NCBI GenBank assembly: GCA_965651815.1
Contig: CBFGTJ010000051.1
Coordinates: forward strand, 1 to 18,164
DNA length: 18,164 bases
Source: CBFGTJ01 sp965651815
GTDB taxonomy: Bacteria; Actinomycetota; Acidimicrobiia; Acidimicrobiales; Microtrichaceae
Reading direction: 5' to 3'
Of this stretch, positions 11,200 to 17,690 are shown one piece after another. The notes under the pieces were generated by a model, which was not told the origin of the DNA, did not search any database, and saw nothing but the letters and a program-made list of their open reading frames with translations. The position numbers were made by a program, and so were the translations under genes. Position 1 is the first letter of the stretch. The number at the start of each line of letters is the position of its first letter.

Positions 11200-11220
11200 A
11201 GGGGCCTCACGGGACCCCCT
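11200..11220 (-). promoter_or_regulatory. PyrR-binding RNA hairpin in the pyrR leader
   Basis: The minus-strand RNA contains GGUCCCGUGAGGCC (11216-11203). It matches the PyrR binding-loop consensus ARUCCNGNGAGGYU at 12 of 14 positions. The two mismatches are the terminal A and U, here replaced together by G and C, which keeps them able to pair. The motif is closed by a five-pair stem, AGGGG (11220-11216) with CCCCU (11204-11200). It sits just upstream of the pyrR ribosome site and ATG, exactly where such an element is expected. UMP-bound PyrR should hold this hairpin and repress the operon. Confidence 0.75.
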
Positions 11221-11237
11221 TCACGTACTGCTGCGCG

Positions 11238-11243
11238 ACCCTA
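11238..11243 (-). promoter_or_regulatory. Candidate -10 box of the pyrR operon promoter
   Basis: The minus strand has TAGGGT, a TANNNT -10 hexamer, with TTCGCT 17 bases upstream matching only three of six -35 positions. Transcription would begin near 11231, leaving a leader of about 50 bases whose first structured element is the PyrR-binding hairpin. Position fits well; sequence support is thin. Confidence 0.3.
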
Positions 11244-11290
11244 ACAGACCCCTTCCCGGGAGCGAACCCGGGCCTCGCCGTGCCAACCGC

Positions 11291-11340
11291 GCCGCAATCT
11301 GGCTCCCATGTGCCCGTTTCGGGCACCTGGGGCCCAGATT
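11291..11340. repeat. Palindromic 50-bp repeat, copy A (after the DUF559 gene)
   Basis: Within this copy, 11296-11316 and 11320-11340 are 21-base inverted arms (18 of 21 pair) around a TTT loop; the core is TGCCCG-TTT-CGGGCA. It begins six bases beyond the DUF559 stop. It matches the repeat at 12333-12382 at 43 of 50 positions in the same orientation. No U tract follows on the minus strand, so it is not a standard intrinsic terminator, although the hairpin may still act as a transcript 3' end. Confidence 0.85.
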
Positions 11341-11346
11341 CGAGCC

Positions 11347-12255
11347 TCAGCCGCTGAGCGCGAGCGCCAGGCGCACCTGGTCGGCGACCCAGTCGGGGCG
11401 AGCGCAGATCTGGCGCCACGTGAACCGCAGCACCCTCCACCCGGCGAGCACGAGCAGGTTCTGTCGAGCGCGGTCGTCCTCGAACGCGCTGCGCAGCCCG
11501 TGGTCGGTGAAGCCGTCGCTCTCGATGGCGAGCCGGTGGTCCGGGTAGCACAGGTCGATCCGGAAGCTCCGCCCACCGATCGACACGACGTGCTGGCGCA
11601 CCGGCGGTTCGAGCCCGTGCCGACGCAGGATCTGGATGAGCAGCGTCTCGAGGTCGCTCTCGGCCGGCTCGAGGGCCGGGTCGAGCCGACGGAGGACGGC
11701 ACGCACCGTGGCGATCCCGTTCCGGCCCGGCCGCGCCAGCTGGAGGAAGCGGACGACCAGCGGGTCGAGGTGGACCAACCGGCGGTGCCGTGCCCGCTCG
11801 ATCACCGCTTCGAGCTCGTCCTCACCCAGGCGCGCGCCGAGGTCGATGCACGTCCTGATGGCCGTCGTGCAGCGGATCGAGTCGACCGATACGACGTCAC
11901 GCGGTGCCAGGTCGTCGGTCCGGTGGAGGCGGATGCCGGCCGCCCGGTGCCCGATGCGGGATGGTCCGGTCAGCTCGGGTCGCGGCGGCGGGCCGTCGAG
12001 CAACCCGTGGAGCCAGGCGGCGCTCCGGTGCGAGGCGGGCACCCCCAGCGCGAGCGTCGCCGCGGCGAGCTCGACCGTGGGCGTCTCGACGATCCCCGAC
12101 GGCGCGTACACGCCCGGCCGGAGCTGCGTCCACCGCCCGCTGCGCACCCTCGTCCGGATCTGCTTGTCGCTCAGTCCCGCGCGCCGCGCCGCCTCCCGCG
12201 AGATGAGCGAGTGGTGCTGCGCTGCCCACGCCGCCGCTCGTGCATCCGCATCCAT
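11347..12255 (-). CDS. AbiEi-like winged-helix plus DUF559 (Vsr-like) nuclease-domain protein
   Basis: A 302-residue protein of a type common in actinobacteria, with no established function. Residues 15-54 (SLISREAARRAGLSDKQIRT, then SGRWTQLRPGVYAPSG) match the winged-helix domain found at the N-terminus of AbiEi-type antitoxins. Residues 195-302 are a DUF559 domain, related to very-short-patch-repair endonucleases. Candidate catalytic residues are E199 or E203, D234 in FRIDLCYP, and E245/D247 in AIESDG, followed by DDRARQNLLVLAGWRVLRFTW. No toxin partner such as AbiEii lies beside it, so it is not a standard type IV toxin-antitoxin pair. The ATG at 12255 has no clear ribosome site. It stands alone between nusB and pyrR, bracketed by palindromic repeats, where Streptomyces has bldD. 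Confidence 0.85.
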   Translation of the reverse strand: MDADARAAAWAAQHHSLISREAARRAGLSDKQIRTRVRSGRWTQLRPGVYAPSGIVETPTVELAAATLALGVPASHRSAAWLHGLLDGPPPRPELTGPSRIGHRAAGIRLHRTDDLAPRDVVSVDSIRCTTAIRTCIDLGARLGEDELEAVIERARHRRLVHLDPLVVRFLQLARPGRNGIATVRAVLRRLDPALEPAESDLETLLIQILRRHGLEPPVRQHVVSIGGRSFRIDLCYPDHRLAIESDGFTDHGLRSAFEDDRARQNLLVLAGWRVLRFTWRQICARPDWVADQVRLALALSG

Positions 12256-12332
12256 CGGATGCGAACGGTGGCCGCTGCGCGCCGCCGCGTCAGCGGGGAC
12301 GGTGACCCGGTCCGATCAGGACGCGGGTCCCC

Positions 12333-12382
12333 GCCGCAATCTGGCTCTCACCTGCCCGTTTCGGGCACCTGGGAGCCAGAAA
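12333..12382. repeat. Palindromic 50-bp repeat, copy B (after nusB)
   Basis: Second copy of the repeat at 11291-11340, same orientation, 43 of 50 bases identical. Arms 12338-12358 and 12362-12382 pair at 16 of 21 positions around TTT. The AATCT end has changed to AAA at the nusB side and there are three further changes in the first arm. It begins one base after the nusB stop codon on the minus strand, so it would form a hairpin at the very 3' end of the nusB coding region. Confidence 0.85.
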
Positions 12383-12383
12383 C

Positions 12384-12872
12384 CTAGGCGGGGCGCGGCT
12401 CGTCGGGGCGCAACCGGTCGGCCGCGGCGGACAGCACGCCGTTCACGAACCGCGGGGAGTCGTCGGTCCCGTACCGGGACGCGAGCTCGACCGCCTCCGA
12501 CAGCACCGCCGCCCGGGGCACGTCGGGCCGGTGCGCCAGCTCGAAGCAGCCGACCCTCATGACCACGAGGTCGAGCTGCGGCATGCGCTCGAGCGTCCAG
12601 CCCTTCGCGAGCCCGGCGATGAGCTCGTCGAGCTCCTCGCGGTGGGCCGCCACGCCACGGACCAGGTCCGTCGTGTAGGGGTCGGGCGCGAGCACCTGGG
12701 CGGCCAGGACCTCGTCCACGGTCAGCCCCTTGATGCCGGCCTCGTAGAGCAGGTGGACCGCCCGCTCGCGGGCCTCGTGGCGCCCGCCCGCGACCGGCCG
12801 GACCGCGGGAGGACCGTCGTGCGTCGCGTCGTCCCCGGAGCCCGGGTCGGGCCGGGCACCGGAGCCGGTCAT
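12384..12872 (-). CDS. nusB: Transcription antitermination factor NusB
   Basis: RNA-binding factor that with NusE (S10) supports antitermination on rRNA operons. From ATG 12872 the protein has 162 residues. After a disordered leader of about 30 residues rich in Gly, Asp and Pro, the helical fold begins with RHEARERAVHLLYEAGIKG; GLAKGWTLERMPQLDLVVMRVGCFELAH is the most conserved stretch, and PRAAVLSEAVELASRYGTDDSPRFVNGVLSAAADRL closes the domain, as in the family. The ATG overlaps the efp stop (ATGA at 12869-12872), which fixes the start; the same frame stays open upstream but only reads through efp. A palindromic repeat follows the stop immediately. Confidence 0.96.
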   Translation of the reverse strand: MTGSGARPDPGSGDDATHDGPPAVRPVAGGRHEARERAVHLLYEAGIKGLTVDEVLAAQVLAPDPYTTDLVRGVAAHREELDELIAGLAKGWTLERMPQLDLVVMRVGCFELAHRPDVPRAAVLSEAVELASRYGTDDSPRFVNGVLSAAADRLRPDEPRPA

Positions 12873-13432
12873 GCGCGCGAGATGAACTCGCCCGAGCGCG
12901 TGTCGACCTTGACCCGCTCCCCGGGGTTGATGAAGAGCGGCACCTGGAGGACGTGCCCCGTCTCGAGGGTGGCGGGCTTCTTGGCGCCCGAGACCCGGTC
13001 GCCCTGCACGCCGGGCTCGGTCTCGGCCACGGTGAGCTCGACCGAGGCGGGCAGGTCGACGCCGACGATCTCGTCGCCGTACATCAGGAGGTTCGCGGTC
13101 GAGCTGTCGACGAGGTAGTTCGCCGCGTCGCCGAGGGTCGCCGCGGGCACCTCGAGCTGCTCGTAGGTGCTGCTGTCCATGAAGACGTACGAGTCGCCGT
13201 CGCGGTACAGCAGCTGCATCTCGCGCTTGTCGATGATCGCCCGCTCCATGCGCTCCCCCGCCCGGAACGTGCGCTCGATCACCCCACCGTGGCGCACGTC
13301 CCGCAGCGTGGTCCGCACGAAGGCACCGCCCTTGCCGGGCTTGACGTGCTGGAACTCGCTGATCTGGTACAGGCCGTCGTCCAGCTCGATCGTCATGCCG
13401 TTCTTGAAGTCTGCGGTGGAGATCTGTGCCAT
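12869..13432 (-). CDS. efp: Translation elongation factor P
   Basis: Relieves ribosome stalling at polyproline by binding between the P and E sites. The 187 residues match the standard three-barrel length: domain I with HVKPGKGGAFVRTTL (30-43), domain II with LLYRDGDSYVFMDSSTYEQ, and the C-terminal GDRVSGAKKPATLETGHVLQVPLFINPGERVKVDTRSGEFISRA. K34 lies at the tip of the loop where other bacteria carry beta-lysine or rhamnose modifications; no epmA or earP is in the window, and actinobacterial factors of this type are generally thought to act unmodified. The ATG at 13432 starts the usual MAQISTADFKNG N-terminus. Confidence 0.98.
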   Translation of the reverse strand: MAQISTADFKNGMTIELDDGLYQISEFQHVKPGKGGAFVRTTLRDVRHGGVIERTFRAGERMERAIIDKREMQLLYRDGDSYVFMDSSTYEQLEVPAATLGDAANYLVDSSTANLLMYGDEIVGVDLPASVELTVAETEPGVQGDRVSGAKKPATLETGHVLQVPLFINPGERVKVDTRSGEFISRA

Positions 13433-13495
13433 GTCGGTCCGTTCTGTCGTCCGCCGTCCACGGGTCCTGGGCGTCGCGGGGACGGTGCGGGGCGC

Positions 13496-14638
13496 TCAGC
13501 GCAGGGAGGGTTCCTTGGGGGCCAGGGTGAGCCGGTCGCAACCGTCGTCGGTGACGAGGACCGTGTCCTCGATCCGGACGCCGCCGAGCTCGGGCAGGTA
13601 GACGCCGGGCTCGACGGTCACCACGTGGCCGGCGACGAGGGTAGCAGTGGAGCGCGCCGACACACGTGGCTCCTCGTGGATGTCGAGGCCGACCCCGTGG
13701 CCGGTGCCGTGGAGGAACGCGTCACCCAGCCCGGCCTCGCCGATCACGTCGCGGCACACCCGGTCGACCTCGGCCGCCTCCACCCCGGCGGCGACGGCCT
13801 CCACCCCGGCGGCCTGGGCGGCGAGCACGACCTCGAGCATGCGCTCGCGCTCCGCCCCGACGTCCCCGACCGCCACCGTGCGGGTCATGTCCGAGTGGTA
13901 GCCGTCGACGAGGGCGCCGAAGTCGATGACCACCAGGTCGCCCTCGCGGATCCGCCGCGGGCCGGGCCGGTGGTGCGGCTTCGCCCCGTTGGGCCCGGAG
14001 GCCACGATCGTCTCGAAGCTGACGTCCTCCGCCCCGAGCGCCCGCATGGCGTTGTCGAGCTCCAGGGCGAACTCCGCCTCGGTCGGGCCGTCGAGCAGGC
14101 GGTCGCGGACCTTCGCCAGCGCCGCGTCGGCGATCGCGCAGGCGGCGCGGATGCGCACGGCCTCACCCTCGTCCTTGACCAGGCGGAGCTCCTCGACGAG
14201 GCCGGAGGTCGGCACCAGCGTCCCGTCGCCGAACAGCTCGCCCTCCCAGCGGCGCTGCTGTGCCCAGGTGACCGAGCCGGACTCGAGGCCCAGGCGTTGC
14301 ACGCCGGCGGCGCGCGCCGCGTCGGCGACGACCCCGTCGGGGTTCGCCGGGACGATCTCGATCCGTGCGGGGACCCCGGCGGCGTCGAGCTCCTCGGCGG
14401 CCTGGTCGCGGTAGCGGCCGTCGCTCACGAAGAGCAGGTCGTCGGGAGCGACCAGGACGATGCCGGCCGATCCGGTGAAGCCGGTGAGGTACCGGACGTT
14501 GGTCAGGTCGGTCACCACCAGCGCGTCGCAGCCGGCGCCCTCGAGCCGCTCGCGCAGGCGGTCCACCCGCGCGGCGAGGTCCATCGGCGGCAGGTCACCG
14601 GGTGGTGGTGCGGGGGTCACCCCTTCGGTCACGGCCAT
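13496..14638 (-). CDS. pepQ: M24 family metallopeptidase (Xaa-Pro aminopeptidase/dipeptidase type)
   Basis: Cytosolic peptidase expected to cleave X-Pro bonds. The 380-residue protein has a creatinase-like N-terminal domain (about 20-150, with NVRYLTGFTGSAGIVLV) and a pita-bread catalytic domain with all five metal ligands: D239 in VIDFGA, D250 in GYHSDMTRT, H314 in HGTGHGVGLDIHEEP, E343 in TVEPGVYLPE and E357 in GGVRIEDTVLV. ATG 14638 lies 9 bases beyond the upstream stop; an ATG at 14584 would drop an 18-residue Pro-rich leader with no homology and is an equal candidate. Lying beside efp, it belongs to the conserved pepQ-efp-nusB group. Whether it acts on di- or longer peptides cannot be read from sequence. 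Confidence 0.93.
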   Translation of the reverse strand: MAVTEGVTPAPPPGDLPPMDLAARVDRLRERLEGAGCDALVVTDLTNVRYLTGFTGSAGIVLVAPDDLLFVSDGRYRDQAAEELDAAGVPARIEIVPANPDGVVADAARAAGVQRLGLESGSVTWAQQRRWEGELFGDGTLVPTSGLVEELRLVKDEGEAVRIRAACAIADAALAKVRDRLLDGPTEAEFALELDNAMRALGAEDVSFETIVASGPNGAKPHHRPGPRRIREGDLVVIDFGALVDGYHSDMTRTVAVGDVGAERERMLEVVLAAQAAGVEAVAAGVEAAEVDRVCRDVIGEAGLGDAFLHGTGHGVGLDIHEEPRVSARSTATLVAGHVVTVEPGVYLPELGGVRIEDTVLVTDDGCDRLTLAPKEPSLR

Positions 14639-14647
14639 CGCGCCAGC

Positions 14648-15664
14648 CTAGGACCGCGGCACGCGCAGCCGGGCCTCGACCCCGCGGTGGTCGGAGCCGC
14701 TGTGGGGCAGCAGCTCGACGCCCTCCACCCCGATCCCGCGGCCGACGAGCACGTGGTCGAGCCGCATCAGCGGCGGCACCAACCAGCCCGACGGCCAGGT
14801 GCCGGCGACCCCTCCCCCGCCCGCGTCCTGCGCGTCGCGGAGCCGTCCCACCCGCAGCAGCCGCCGGAACGCCCGGTGCCCGGTGCTCGCGTTGAAGTCG
14901 CCCGCCATGATCGTGTGCGGCGACGCGTCGCGGGCGTCGTCGACCAGGACCCGGTAGTCGTGCTGCCAGCTCAGCAGCCCCCACCGGTCGCTCGGCGCGA
15001 CCGGGTGGACCGCGTAGAGGTCGACGTCCACGCCCCCGACCGACAGCCGGACGCGCACCGCGGGCTCCGTCAGCGGCACCCGCACCACCTCCTCCATCGG
15101 CAACGCGCTCAGCACGGCGAGGCCCGCGCCGAACCCGCGGGCGTCACGCCACTGGTGCGGGTAGCGGGCCCTGACCTCGTCGCCCCAGCGGTCGTCCAGG
15201 ATGCGCTCCGCCTCGGGGGTGAACTCGATCAGCACGAGCACGTCCGCCCGCCGCTCGAGCACGGCGGCGAGGCTCCTCCCGGGGTCCTCGTGCTGGTAGT
15301 AGAGGTTCTGCACGACGACGCCGAAGGGCGTGCCGGTCGTCGCACGCTCGGGCGCGACCGCACCTGCGAGCGCCGGCGCGGTCATCTCCAGCACCAACAG
15401 GACGGGCAGCGCCGCGCCGGCGAGCGACCACCAGGTCCACCGCGTGGGCCGGCGCCGGGCGACGAGCTGCAGCAGCACCCCCGCCATCGCCACCAGGCCC
15501 GCGAGGCCGGTGAGGGCGACGGAGACGGCCGCGATGCCCATCATCCGGAAGCCGAGCTCCTGGATGCCCGTGTAGCGGATCAGCGCCACCGAGAGGGTCG
15601 CCACCACCCCGGCGACGCTGAGCGCCCGGCCGGTCAGGAGGGCGGCGCGGCGCCGCCCGCTCAC
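14648..15664 (-). CDS. Membrane-anchored endonuclease/exonuclease/phosphatase family protein
   Basis: A 338-residue protein with three hydrophobic N-terminal helices (about 13-31, 41-66 and 76-100) followed by an EEP-fold phosphoesterase domain from about residue 114. Motifs in order: VVQNLYYQ (N120), LVLIEF (E147, metal ligand), AVHPVAP (H220), IMAGDFNAS (D256, N258), RLDHVLV (D303, H304) and GSDHRGVEA (D325, H326). The metal site therefore looks complete. Such proteins hydrolyse phosphodiesters of nucleic acids, lipids or inositol phosphates; the substrate cannot be told. The domain is probably on the outer membrane face, by analogy with relatives. GTG 15664 overlaps the aroQ stop (GTGA), so translation is coupled; the longer open frame upstream only reads through aroQ. 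Confidence 0.85.
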   Translation of the reverse strand: MSGRRRAALLTGRALSVAGVVATLSVALIRYTGIQELGFRMMGIAAVSVALTGLAGLVAMAGVLLQLVARRRPTRWTWWSLAGAALPVLLVLEMTAPALAGAVAPERATTGTPFGVVVQNLYYQHEDPGRSLAAVLERRADVLVLIEFTPEAERILDDRWGDEVRARYPHQWRDARGFGAGLAVLSALPMEEVVRVPLTEPAVRVRLSVGGVDVDLYAVHPVAPSDRWGLLSWQHDYRVLVDDARDASPHTIMAGDFNASTGHRAFRRLLRVGRLRDAQDAGGGGVAGTWPSGWLVPPLMRLDHVLVGRGIGVEGVELLPHSGSDHRGVEARLRVPRS

Positions 15665-16131
15665 CGTCCGCTGCGCTGCCTGAGCAGCTCCGCGGCCGCG
15701 TCGACGGCCAGGCGGTACCCCGCACCGCCGAGCCCGCAGACCATGGCGTCCGCCACCGGGGTGACCACCGACGTGTGCCGCCAGCGCTCGCGGGACTGCG
15801 GGTTGGACAGGTGCAGCTCGACCACCGGCCCCTCGAACGCAGCGAGCGCGTCGTGCAGCGCCCACGAGTAGTGGGTGAACGCACCGGGGTTCACCACCAG
15901 CGCGTCGTGCCGGCCCCGCGCGGCGTGCACCGCGGCGACCATGCCGGACTCGGAGTCGCTCTGCACGTGCTCGAGCCCCAGGCCCAGCGCCGCGGCGGTC
16001 GTCCGCGCGAGCTCGACGTGGTCCTCCAGCGTCGCGGTGCCGTACACCTCGGGTTGGCGCTCGCCGAGCAGTCCGAGGTTCACCCCCGACAGGAGCAGCA
16101 GCGAGCCGGAGCCGCCGGCCTCGGCGCTCAT
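15661..16131 (-). CDS. aroQ: Type II 3-dehydroquinate dehydratase
   Basis: Dehydrates 3-dehydroquinate to 3-dehydroshikimate in the shikimate pathway; forms dodecamers in this family. The 156 residues include the flexible lid LGERQPEVYG with R25 and catalytic Y30, N81 in NPGAFTHYSWALHDAL, E105 and H107 in VVELHLSNPQSRERWRHTS, and R118. The signature usually begins NGPN; here it is SGVN, but the final Asn that contacts substrate is kept. The ATG at 16131 overlaps the aroB stop (ATGA at 16128-16131). Confidence 0.95.
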   Translation of the reverse strand: MSAEAGGSGSLLLLSGVNLGLLGERQPEVYGTATLEDHVELARTTAAALGLGLEHVQSDSESGMVAAVHAARGRHDALVVNPGAFTHYSWALHDALAAFEGPVVELHLSNPQSRERWRHTSVVTPVADAMVCGLGGAGYRLAVDAAAELLRQRSGR

Positions 16132-17135
16132 CGCACCGCCGCGAGCGCCGCCCGCGCCTCGGCCGGATCGACCCCTGGCACGACCTCGACCCCGGCCGGC
16201 CCGTCGAGCACGAAGGTCAGCCCGTCGTCGAGCACCTTCTTGTCGCGCGCCATGAGCGTCATCAGGTCGTCGTCATCGAGGCCCTCCGGGAGGCGCGAGG
16301 GCAGCCCGTACTCGCCGACGACCCGCCGGTGCTCCGCCACCGCCGCGTCGTCGATGCGGCCGAGCCGCCGCGCGAGCGCGGCGGCGTACACCAGCCCGAC
16401 GGCGACCGCCTCGCCGTGGCGCAGGTCGTGACCACCCGCGATCTCGATCGCGTGGCCGAGGGTGTGCCCGTAGTTCAGCAGCGCGCGTCGCCCCGACTCC
16501 CGCTCGTCCGAGGCGACGACCTCCGCCTTGATGCGCACGCAGGCCGCGACCTGCTCCTGCAGGTCGAGCTCGTCGAGCCGTCCTCCCCCGAGCCAGTGGT
16601 ACTTCGCGAGCTCGCCGAGCCCGCAGCGCCACTCCCGATCGGGCAGCGTCGAGAGGGTGGAGGTGTCGCACACCACCGCCCGGGGCTGCCAGTACGCGCC
16701 CACGAGGTTCTTGCCCTGGGGCAGGTTGACCCCGGTCTTCCCGCCGATCGCGGCGTCGATCTGGGCGAGCAGCGTGGTGGCCACGTGCACGACCGGGAGC
16801 CCGCGGTGGTACACCGCCGCCGCGAAGCCGGCCACGTCGGTGACCAGGCCGCCGCCGAGGCCGACCACGCAGTCCGAGCGGGTGAGCCCCCACTCCGCGA
16901 AGTCCTCGCACAGGGACTGCAGGGTGGCGACGGTCTTGTGCTGCTCGCCGTCGCCGATCGTGAAGACGCGCTGCTCGCGGCCCGTGTCGACCTCGACCGG
17001 GACGGACTCCTGGGTGACGACCGCGACCCGCCGCGCGCGCTCGGGGACGTGGGCGGCGAGCTCGCCCAGCGCGCCGTCGCCGACGAGCACCGGGTACGAG
17101 CGGCCGCCGGACAGTGGCACCTCGACCGTGATCAT
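16128..17135 (-). CDS. aroB: 3-Dehydroquinate synthase
   Basis: NAD- and metal-dependent conversion of DAHP to 3-dehydroquinate. From the ATG at 17135 the protein has 335 residues, somewhat short for the family. The NAD-binding half carries GDGEQHKT (61-68) and GLGGGLVTDVAGFAAAVYHRG (92-112); TTLLAQIDAAIGGKTGVNLPQGKNLVGA follows. Metal ligands are E175 in GLGELAKY, H224 in NYGHTLGHA and H240 in RHGEAVAVG. The shortness comes from a compact helix region after the Glu ligand (HWLGGGRLDELDLQEQ), not from loss of active-site residues. A GTG at 17153 is an alternative start adding six residues. It lies 39 bases after aroK. Confidence 0.96.
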   Translation of the reverse strand: MITVEVPLSGGRSYPVLVGDGALGELAAHVPERARRVAVVTQESVPVEVDTGREQRVFTIGDGEQHKTVATLQSLCEDFAEWGLTRSDCVVGLGGGLVTDVAGFAAAVYHRGLPVVHVATTLLAQIDAAIGGKTGVNLPQGKNLVGAYWQPRAVVCDTSTLSTLPDREWRCGLGELAKYHWLGGGRLDELDLQEQVAACVRIKAEVVASDERESGRRALLNYGHTLGHAIEIAGGHDLRHGEAVAVGLVYAAALARRLGRIDDAAVAEHRRVVGEYGLPSRLPEGLDDDDLMTLMARDKKVLDDGLTFVLDGPAGVEVVPGVDPAEARAALAAVR

Positions 17136-17174
17136 GCGGCCACCATCATGCACGCGGCGGCAGCCGCCCCCGCG

Positions 17175-17690
17175 TCAACCGAGCCGTTCCGCCAGCTCGT
17201 CGACGAGGGTGCGGGGGTCGACGCCGTCCACGTCGACCACGAGGTCCGCGACCTCCGAGTAGAGCGCCTCGCGCTCGGTGGCCATGCGGTGGAGCGCGAA
17301 CTCGGCGTCGCCGTCGAGCAGCGGCCGCGCCTCGGAGGTGTCCTGGAGGCGCTCCGCGAGGTGCGCCGGCGTGGCCCGCAGCCACACGACCTCGGCGTGG
17401 TCGCGCAGCAGGCGGCGGTTCTCCCGTTCGAGCACCACGCCGCCACCCGTCGCGATGACCGCGGGCGGACCGGCGAGCGCCTCGGCCAGCGCCTGGGACT
17501 CGAGCGCACGGAACCCGGTCTCACCCTCCTCGGCGAAGATCTCCGCGACCGTGCGCCCGGCCATCTCCTCGACCACCCGGTCGAGGTCGATGCTGAGGGC
17601 CCTCCCCGTCCTGGAGGCGAGGAGCGGGGCGAGGGTGGACTTCCCGGAGCCCGAGAGCCCGACCAGTGCGACGTGGCCGGGGTTCCTCAC
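17175..17690 (-). CDS. aroK: Shikimate kinase
   Basis: Phosphorylates shikimate at the 3-hydroxyl with ATP. From GTG 17690 the protein is 171 residues, normal for the family. Walker A is GLSGSGKST (11-19), the shikimate-binding Asp lies in SIDLDRVVE (D35/D37), R61 in GETGFRALES, the GGG loop in ATGGGVVLE (80-88), and the lid arginine R122 in ARPLLDG. The GTG overlaps the stop of the upstream protein (GTGA at 17687-17690), which decides the start; the same frame is open for another 68 codons upstream but shows no homology there. It opens the aroK-aroB-aroQ run; aroC would be expected further upstream, outside the window. Confidence 0.96.
   Translation of the reverse strand: MRNPGHVALVGLSGSGKSTLAPLLASRTGRALSIDLDRVVEEMAGRTVAEIFAEEGETGFRALESQALAEALAGPPAVIATGGGVVLERENRRLLRDHAEVVWLRATPAHLAERLQDTSEARPLLDGDAEFALHRMATEREALYSEVADLVVDVDGVDPRTLVDELAERLG

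Noticed and set aside
11255..11272. CCCGGG inverted repeat with a six-base loop upstream of pyrR, considered as a terminator or operator
   Set aside because: Only six pairs, all G and C, no U tract, and such motifs arise easily by chance here.
11347..12255. Complete type IV toxin-antitoxin system
   Set aside because: Only the antitoxin-like N-terminal domain is present; neither neighbour is a nucleotidyltransferase toxin.
11291..12382. The two palindromes considered as terminal inverted repeats of an insertion sequence
   Set aside because: They are in direct, not inverted, relative orientation, and no transposase lies between them.
12953..15871. Long plus-strand open frame (about 970 codons) across efp, pepQ and the EEP gene
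   Set aside because: It spans several confident minus-strand genes and has the low-complexity composition of an antisense shadow.
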